From positions 1-11,180 of the forward strand of contig JAAZFD010000336.1 of assembly GCA_012511925.1 (NCBI GenBank): a stretch of DNA of 11,180 bases, read 5' to 3'. Made by a program: the position numbers and the translations under genes. The DNA comes from Clostridiales bacterium (GTDB lineage: Bacteria > Bacillota > Clostridia > Christensenellales > CAG-138). The notes beneath the pieces are model-generated. The model was not told where the DNA came from. It did no database searches and saw only the letters and a list, made by a program, of their open reading frames with translations. This document shows positions 7,422 through 11,180 of the stretch, in pieces. Each line of letters starts with the position of its first letter. The stretch's first letter is position 1.

Positions 7422-7448
7422 AATCAAAGAATTTGTTAAGAGGGTAAA

Positions 7449-9026
7449 ATGGAGTACAAGGCTTTATATAGAAAATATCGACCACAAAGGTTTTCTGAGG
7501 TAATAGGGCAAGAGCATATTACCACCATTTTGAAAAACCAGATAGCCTCTGGACAGGTTTCGCACGCCTATTTGTTTTCCGGTTCAAGGGGAACGGGAAA
7601 AACAAGCACAGCGAAAATTCTTTCAAGGGCTGTAAACTGTCTAAACCCCATAGAGGGCGAGCCTTGCTTAGCCTGCGATGCCTGCAAAGAAAGCATAGAT
7701 GATAACGTAGATATAATAGAGCTTGATGCCGCCTCAAACAACCGTGTTGACGATATGCGTGCGCTTATAGAAAAAGCTGTTTTCTCACCCATTAAAATGC
7801 GGAAAAAGGTTTATATAATAGACGAGGCACACATGATAACCTCAAGCGCATTCAATGCCTTGCTAAAAACGCTTGAAGAGCCACCTGCTCATGTGCTATT
7901 TATTTTAGCAACTACAGAGCCGCATAAGATAATACCCACTATAGCTTCACGCTGCCAGAGATTCGAGTTTAGAAGGCTAAAATCGAAGGACATCATTCAG
8001 TGTCTAACCTCCGTATTGTCGCAGGTAGGTGCAACTGTAGAGCATGAGGGCTTGCTAACCATAGCATCAAAAGCAAATGGCGGTATGCGTGATGCGCTAT
8101 CCTTAGCCGACCAATGCATTTCTTTTTGCGGTAACAATGTTTCAACAGACGATGTGCATCACATATTAGGCAGCTTAGATTCCGAGCATTTGTTCAAAAT
8201 TACAGATGCGCTAAACAATTCCAACACCCCTGAAGCGTTGAAACTGTTCGATGAAATGATTGCAGGCAGGGACATCCCTGTATTCGTTACAGAGCTAACC
8301 TCGCATTTTCGAGCATTACTATACGGCAAGCTATGCGGGAGCTGTTCAGATATTCTCGATTGCACTGAGGATTTCATGAAAAAAGCAATAGAGCAGGGTA
8401 AAGATGTTTCAAAAGAGCGACTTATGCGTTCATTGGACATTCTTACGAACACGCAAGCGCAGTTAAGGCTTTTCCCTCAACCGAGAATACTCGTTGAAGC
8501 CGCATTGATAAAGATTTGCAGTCCCGAAACGGAAGAAACTATGCTTGCTGCATTCGATAGAATAAATGTATTAGAAAAGCAGATTGCGCAGGGAGCTTTT
8601 GTTGCGGCTAAACCTGCAAAAGAAGAAAGCAAGCAGGAGAGCAAACAAGAGGTTAAGCAGGAAAAGGCTAAAGAACCAGTTAAAAAGCAATCAACCTCAA
8701 CACAAAAAAATGATGATGCAAAAAAGATTATGAAAAGGCTTGCAGAGGTTATTAAGGAAGTTGACACAACTAATCTTTTAAGCCTTTCACTAAGAAGATA
8801 TCAATCCGTAGAGATATTGGGGGAAAGGCTGATACCGAGCTTTTCCGAGAAAGCCCATTGCAACTTAGTTTCTGAAAAAGAGAATAAAGACTTGATTCAA
8901 GCAGAGTTAGACAAAATACAAGAGGGCTTGGTTTTTGCTCCGAGGCTGGTGGACTCTGAGGATTCCGACAGCACAGTTGATGGTTTGCTAAACTGCTTTG
9001 AACAAACAATAAACATAAAAGATTAA
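7449..9026 (+). CDS. dnaX: DNA polymerase III subunit gamma/tau
   Basis: This is the clamp-loader ATPase that loads the beta clamp and links the replisome. In the 525-residue protein the AAA+ domain has Walker A GSRGTGKT at 45-52, a four-cysteine zinc module (C64, C73, C76, C79), Walker B VYIIDEAH at 121-128, sensor-1 region ATTEP near 154-158, and the SRC arginine-finger motif with R168. Domain III with its oligomerisation region continues to about 365. A Lys/Glu/Gln-rich linker (about 388-426, repeated KQE units) leads to a short tau-specific tail of about 100 residues. The length is below E. coli tau but fits Firmicutes. The linker contains an A AAA AAG heptamer in slippery phase (8720-8726), described separately. 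The HD-domain gene follows 21 nt downstream, probably co-transcribed; the usual ybaB-recR neighbours are not next to it. Confidence 0.97.
   Translation: MEYKALYRKYRPQRFSEVIGQEHITTILKNQIASGQVSHAYLFSGSRGTGKTSTAKILSRAVNCLNPIEGEPCLACDACKESIDDNVDIIELDAASNNRVDDMRALIEKAVFSPIKMRKKVYIIDEAHMITSSAFNALLKTLEEPPAHVLFILATTEPHKIIPTIASRCQRFEFRRLKSKDIIQCLTSVLSQVGATVEHEGLLTIASKANGGMRDALSLADQCISFCGNNVSTDDVHHILGSLDSEHLFKITDALNNSNTPEALKLFDEMIAGRDIPVFVTELTSHFRALLYGKLCGSCSDILDCTEDFMKKAIEQGKDVSKERLMRSLDILTNTQAQLRLFPQPRILVEAALIKICSPETEETMLAAFDRINVLEKQIAQGAFVAAKPAKEESKQESKQEVKQEKAKEPVKKQSTSTQKNDDAKKIMKRLAEVIKEVDTTNLLSLSLRRYQSVEILGERLIPSFSEKAHCNLVSEKENKDLIQAELDKIQEGLVFAPRLVDSEDSDSTVDGLLNCFEQTINIKD
8720..8787 (+). promoter_or_regulatory. 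Candidate -1 frameshift signal in dnaX
   Basis: The codons GCA AAA AAG contain A AAA AAG (8720-8726) in the X XXY YYZ phase used by E. coli dnaX. Seven nucleotides downstream, AAAGGCTT (8734-8741) can pair with AAGCCTTT (8780-8787). The 38-nt loop contains a smaller AGTTG/CAACT hairpin (8759-8763 with 8767-8771). In the -1 frame nine codons (DYEKACRGY) precede TAA at 8753-8755, giving a 435-residue gamma-like protein. No Shine-Dalgarno-like stimulator is seen just upstream. Frameshifting itself is inferred. Confidence 0.5.
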
Positions 9027-9047
9027 AACAAGAAAGAAGAAAGATAA

Positions 9048-9707
9048 ATGATAACATTCGAAGGAATAAAAAAGAGTAAAGAGATTAACACATACATTTC
9101 AAATGCAGATGAAGCGCTATTTGCTTTAGGATATACAGAACACAGCACAGCCCATGTAACCTTGGTTGCAGATAACGCAGGCTATATATTAGAAACCTTA
9201 GGTTATCCACAGCGTGATGTAGAGCTTGCAAAAATAGCAGGCTATCTCCACGATATTGGTAATCTCGTAAACAGGGAATGTCATTCTCAAAGTGGGGCTT
9301 TAATGGCTTTTCAGATTCTCAACAAGCTGAATATGCCCCCAAACGAAATTGCAACTATAGTTAGTGCAATAGGAAACCACGACGAAGGAACGGGAGTACC
9401 CGTAAACTCCATAGCGGCGGCATTGATTCTTGCTGATAAGTCTGATGTTAGAAGAAGCAGGGTGCGAAACAAAGAGGTTTTAGCATTTGATATTCACGAC
9501 AGAGTGAACTATTCGGTAAAAAAATCTCTATTAAAGATAAATGAAGAGCGCACACTAATAAAGATAAAACTTGATGTTGATACGCATTATTGCTCTGTAA
9601 TGGATTATTTCCAGATATTCCTTAATAGAATGATTATGTGCAAGCAGGCGGCAAGCAAGCTTAATTTGCAGTTCAAGCTAATAATAAACGAGCAGCAGCT
9701 TGTGTAA
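9048..9707 (+). CDS. HD-domain phosphohydrolase
   Basis: A 219-residue soluble protein of the HD metal-dependent phosphohydrolase superfamily. The metal-binding set is visible: H36 (TAHVTLVA), H68-D69 (AGYLHDIGN), with H79 and H111 (IGNHDEGTG) as probable further ligands, and D130 (LILADKSD). The C-terminal 70 residues (after about 150) are beta-rich and not recognised. The substrate is unknown; such proteins act on nucleotides, cyclic dinucleotides or other phosphate esters, and nothing here distinguishes these. It starts 21 nt after dnaX with only an A/G-rich weak ribosome site (AGAAAGAAGAAAG), suggesting co-transcription and modest translation. It ends in TAA, and no clear terminator lies between it and the next promoter. 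Confidence 0.88.
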   Translation: MITFEGIKKSKEINTYISNADEALFALGYTEHSTAHVTLVADNAGYILETLGYPQRDVELAKIAGYLHDIGNLVNRECHSQSGALMAFQILNKLNMPPNEIATIVSAIGNHDEGTGVPVNSIAAALILADKSDVRRSRVRNKEVLAFDIHDRVNYSVKKSLLKINEERTLIKIKLDVDTHYCSVMDYFQIFLNRMIMCKQAASKLNLQFKLIINEQQLV

Positions 9708-9748
9708 AAATGAAATAATATATTGCACAAAATAAATTAAGAAATCCA

Positions 9749-9776
9749 TTGCATCTGCTGTAGTTTTGGATATAAT
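9749..9776 (+). promoter_or_regulatory. Promoter of the Na/Pi-cotransporter gene
   Basis: TTGCAT (9749-9754) lies 16 nt before an exact TATAAT (9771-9776). Transcription would start near 9783, about 30 nt before the ATG. The promoter makes the transporter a separate unit from dnaX and the HD gene. Confidence 0.65.
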
Positions 9777-9784
9777 GTATTTGT

Positions 9785-9795
9785 CGCAATTTGCG
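9785..9795. repeat. Small palindrome at the transporter transcription start
   Basis: CGCAA and TTGCG flank a single T, directly after the predicted start site and before AGGAGG (9800-9805). It could be an operator half-pair, but 5-bp arms are common by chance. Confidence 0.25.
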
Positions 9796-9813
9796 TTTTA
9801 GGAGGATAAAGTT

Positions 9814-11180
9814 ATGGACTTATTTGATATTATTACCCTGCTTGGCGGTCTATCTTTTTTCATGTACGGTATGAATCTCTTATCTACTAGCTTGGAGAAG
9901 ATTTCAAGCGGAAAGTTGGAACGTTCATTAAAGCGCTTGACCTCTAATATTGTTTCAAGTATGGCATTAGGGGCTGGACTTACTATTGCGATGCAATCAT
10001 CTACCGCCCTAACTGTTATGCTTGTAGGCTTTGCAAACTCTGGGCTTATGTCTTTCAGACAAGCAATAGGTGTTATTTTTGGTTCTAATATTGGAACGAC
10101 TCTTACAAGCTGGTTTACTTCTTTGGTAGGAATAAACTCAGATAATACACTATTATTACTACTTAAACCCCAAAACCTTGGTTTGATTGCTGCCTTGATA
10201 GGACTATCCTTTGCGATGCTTTCAAAAAAACAGCGCAGGAGAGATATAGGAACGGTTTTGATAGGCTTTGCAATTCTAATGTATAGCATGAGCATGATGA
10301 CTTCGTCTGTGAGTGGATTGAAAGATGTGCCTCAGTTCATAAATCTAATGACTATGTTCTCAAACCCAATTATGGGAGTTCTTGTGGGTGCAGTCTTTAC
10401 GGCTATTTTACATAGCTCGGCTGCTTCTGTTGTCATATTGCAATCGCTTGCGGTTACTGGTCAGATTAACTTTGGTATGGCGTTACCAATCATGATGGGC
10501 TTTGAAATCGGTACTTGTGCAACTGCACTTTTATCGAGCGTAAACGCTAACAAAAACGCAAAACGTGTTGCAGTGGTTCATTTAACTTTTAATGTCTTGG
10601 GTGCGGTTCTATGCCTATCCCTCTTTTATTTAGTCGATTATGTTTTCAAACTTGGTTTAGCATCAAGTGCTGTAACACCGGTATTAATAGCAATTGTGCA
10701 ATCTTCCAACAATGTTATTACTTCGGTTTCCTTGTTGCCTTTTATTTGGTTGCTTGAAAAAATCGCTTACTTGGTTGTTCCGGATTCAAAGCAAAATGAA
10801 AAATATACTTTGGTGGACGAGCGTCTATTACTGACTCCATCATTCGCTGTTGCTGAAAGCAATAATGTTACAAAAAGGATGTCTGAAGTAGCAAAAGAAA
10901 TGATTGACCTTTCAATATCGCTTTTTAATAAGTATTCAATCAATGTTGCGGATACGGTTTACGAAAAAGAAAAAGAGCTTGATATGTATGAGGACAAGCT
11001 TGGAACATATCTTGTAAAGCTTTCAAGCAAAGAGCTTTCGCATGGTGATAATAATAAGATTTTCAAAATGCTTCATTCTATTGGCGATTTCGAAAGGATT
11101 GGCGACCATGCCGTGAATTTAGCTGATGCAGCAAAGGAAATAGACGAGCGGCAGGTAGAGTTCTCACCTATGGCTAAGAA
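9814..11180 (+). CDS. Na/Pi cotransporter family protein with PhoU-like C-terminus (3' end off-window)
   Basis: The first 455 codons of a Na+/phosphate cotransporter (PF02690-type, NptA/YjbB group) in the cytoplasmic membrane. The ATG has AGGAGG with 8-nt spacing. The membrane part shows the family's inverted duplication. Repeat 1 has GLTIAMQSSTALTVML (QSSTA at 61-65) and GSNIGTT at 90-96; repeat 2 has AVFTAILHSSAASVVIL (HSSAA at 200-204) and GFEIGTC at 229-235. QSSNN occurs at 296-300. After about residue 345 a soluble helical PhoU-like region begins, including ERIGDHAVNLAD at 427-438, a typical metal-binding PhoU motif. The second repeat has His where the signature Gln is usual. The frame is open to the right edge, so the C-terminus is unseen. 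The likely role is phosphate uptake or export balance, inferred from the family. Confidence 0.93.
   Translation, partial: MDLFDIITLLGGLSFFMYGMNLLSTSLEKISSGKLERSLKRLTSNIVSSMALGAGLTIAMQSSTALTVMLVGFANSGLMSFRQAIGVIFGSNIGTTLTSWFTSLVGINSDNTLLLLLKPQNLGLIAALIGLSFAMLSKKQRRRDIGTVLIGFAILMYSMSMMTSSVSGLKDVPQFINLMTMFSNPIMGVLVGAVFTAILHSSAASVVILQSLAVTGQINFGMALPIMMGFEIGTCATALLSSVNANKNAKRVAVVHLTFNVLGAVLCLSLFYLVDYVFKLGLASSAVTPVLIAIVQSSNNVITSVSLLPFIWLLEKIAYLVVPDSKQNEKYTLVDERLLLTPSFAVAESNNVTKRMSEVAKEMIDLSISLFNKYSINVADTVYEKEKELDMYEDKLGTYLVKLSSKELSHGDNNKIFKMLHSIGDFERIGDHAVNLADAAKEIDERQVEFSPMAK

Noticed and set aside
7314..7448. TPP riboswitch or other metabolite leader before the ABC operon
   Set aside because: The 135-nt gap is shared with the dnaX promoter and shows no thi-box core (CTGAGA) or other recognisable aptamer pattern on either strand.
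8620..8700. Tandem DNA repeat in dnaX (AAGCAGGA/AAACAAGA-like units)
   Set aside because: It is a degenerate lysine/glutamate-rich linker, common in DnaX proteins, without exact repeat units.
9690..9760. Terminator between the HD gene and the transporter
   Set aside because: Only distant short complementary pieces (CAGCAG/CTGCTG, TTGTG/CACAA) occur, with no compact stem and no T-tract.
9798..10295. 165-codon open frame on the minus strand
   Set aside because: It lies wholly antisense to the well-supported Na/Pi transporter, has no ribosome site, and its translation shows no recognisable domain.

Overview
The window looks like an ordinary chromosomal stretch of a low-GC Firmicute, most likely a Clostridia relative. 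The evidence is AT-rich DNA, strong GGAGG-type ribosome binding sites, TTGACA/TATAAT promoters, a secreted CotH-kinase/lamin-tail lipoprotein, and typical housekeeping genes (miaB, dnaX). I could not assign a genus. I see no transposon, integrase, CRISPR array, phage gene, tRNA or rRNA.

Layout: on the minus strand at the left are miaB (17-1414) and, upstream of it, a large gene for a secreted multi-domain lipoprotein (1488-4727). That gene has four lamin-tail domains, a chitobiase-like beta-sandwich and a CotH kinase domain, and it is interrupted by one in-frame TGA in the third lamin-tail repeat. A divergent promoter region (about 4728-4976) separates it from a plus-strand GntR/FCD regulator (4977-5651), which ends in a strong hairpin. 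Converging on that hairpin is a two-gene ABC importer operon on the minus strand (ATPase 6522-7313, permease 5717-6550, overlapping by 29 nt) with no substrate-binding protein in view. A second divergent region (7314-7448) leads on the plus strand into dnaX (7449-9026), an HD-domain phosphohydrolase (9048-9707), and a Na/Pi-cotransporter family gene with a PhoU-like tail (9814 to beyond the right edge).

Two things stand out. First, the stop in the CotH-like gene falls exactly where the sister lamin-tail repeats have leucine, and one of them uses TTA there, so a single T-to-G change explains it; the frame stays open for 717 further codons. Second, dnaX carries an in-frame A AAA AAG heptamer followed seven nucleotides later by a potential 8-bp stem. 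A -1 shift there would give a 435-residue gamma-like product beside the 525-residue tau-like one. I found no convincing entirely new system; the other observations are regulatory hypotheses of modest weight.

The genes form several independent units rather than one pathway. They cover tRNA modification (probably in a miaB-led operon continuing off the left edge), cell-surface protein phosphorylation, small-molecule import with a possible local regulator, replication clamp loading, and phosphate transport.
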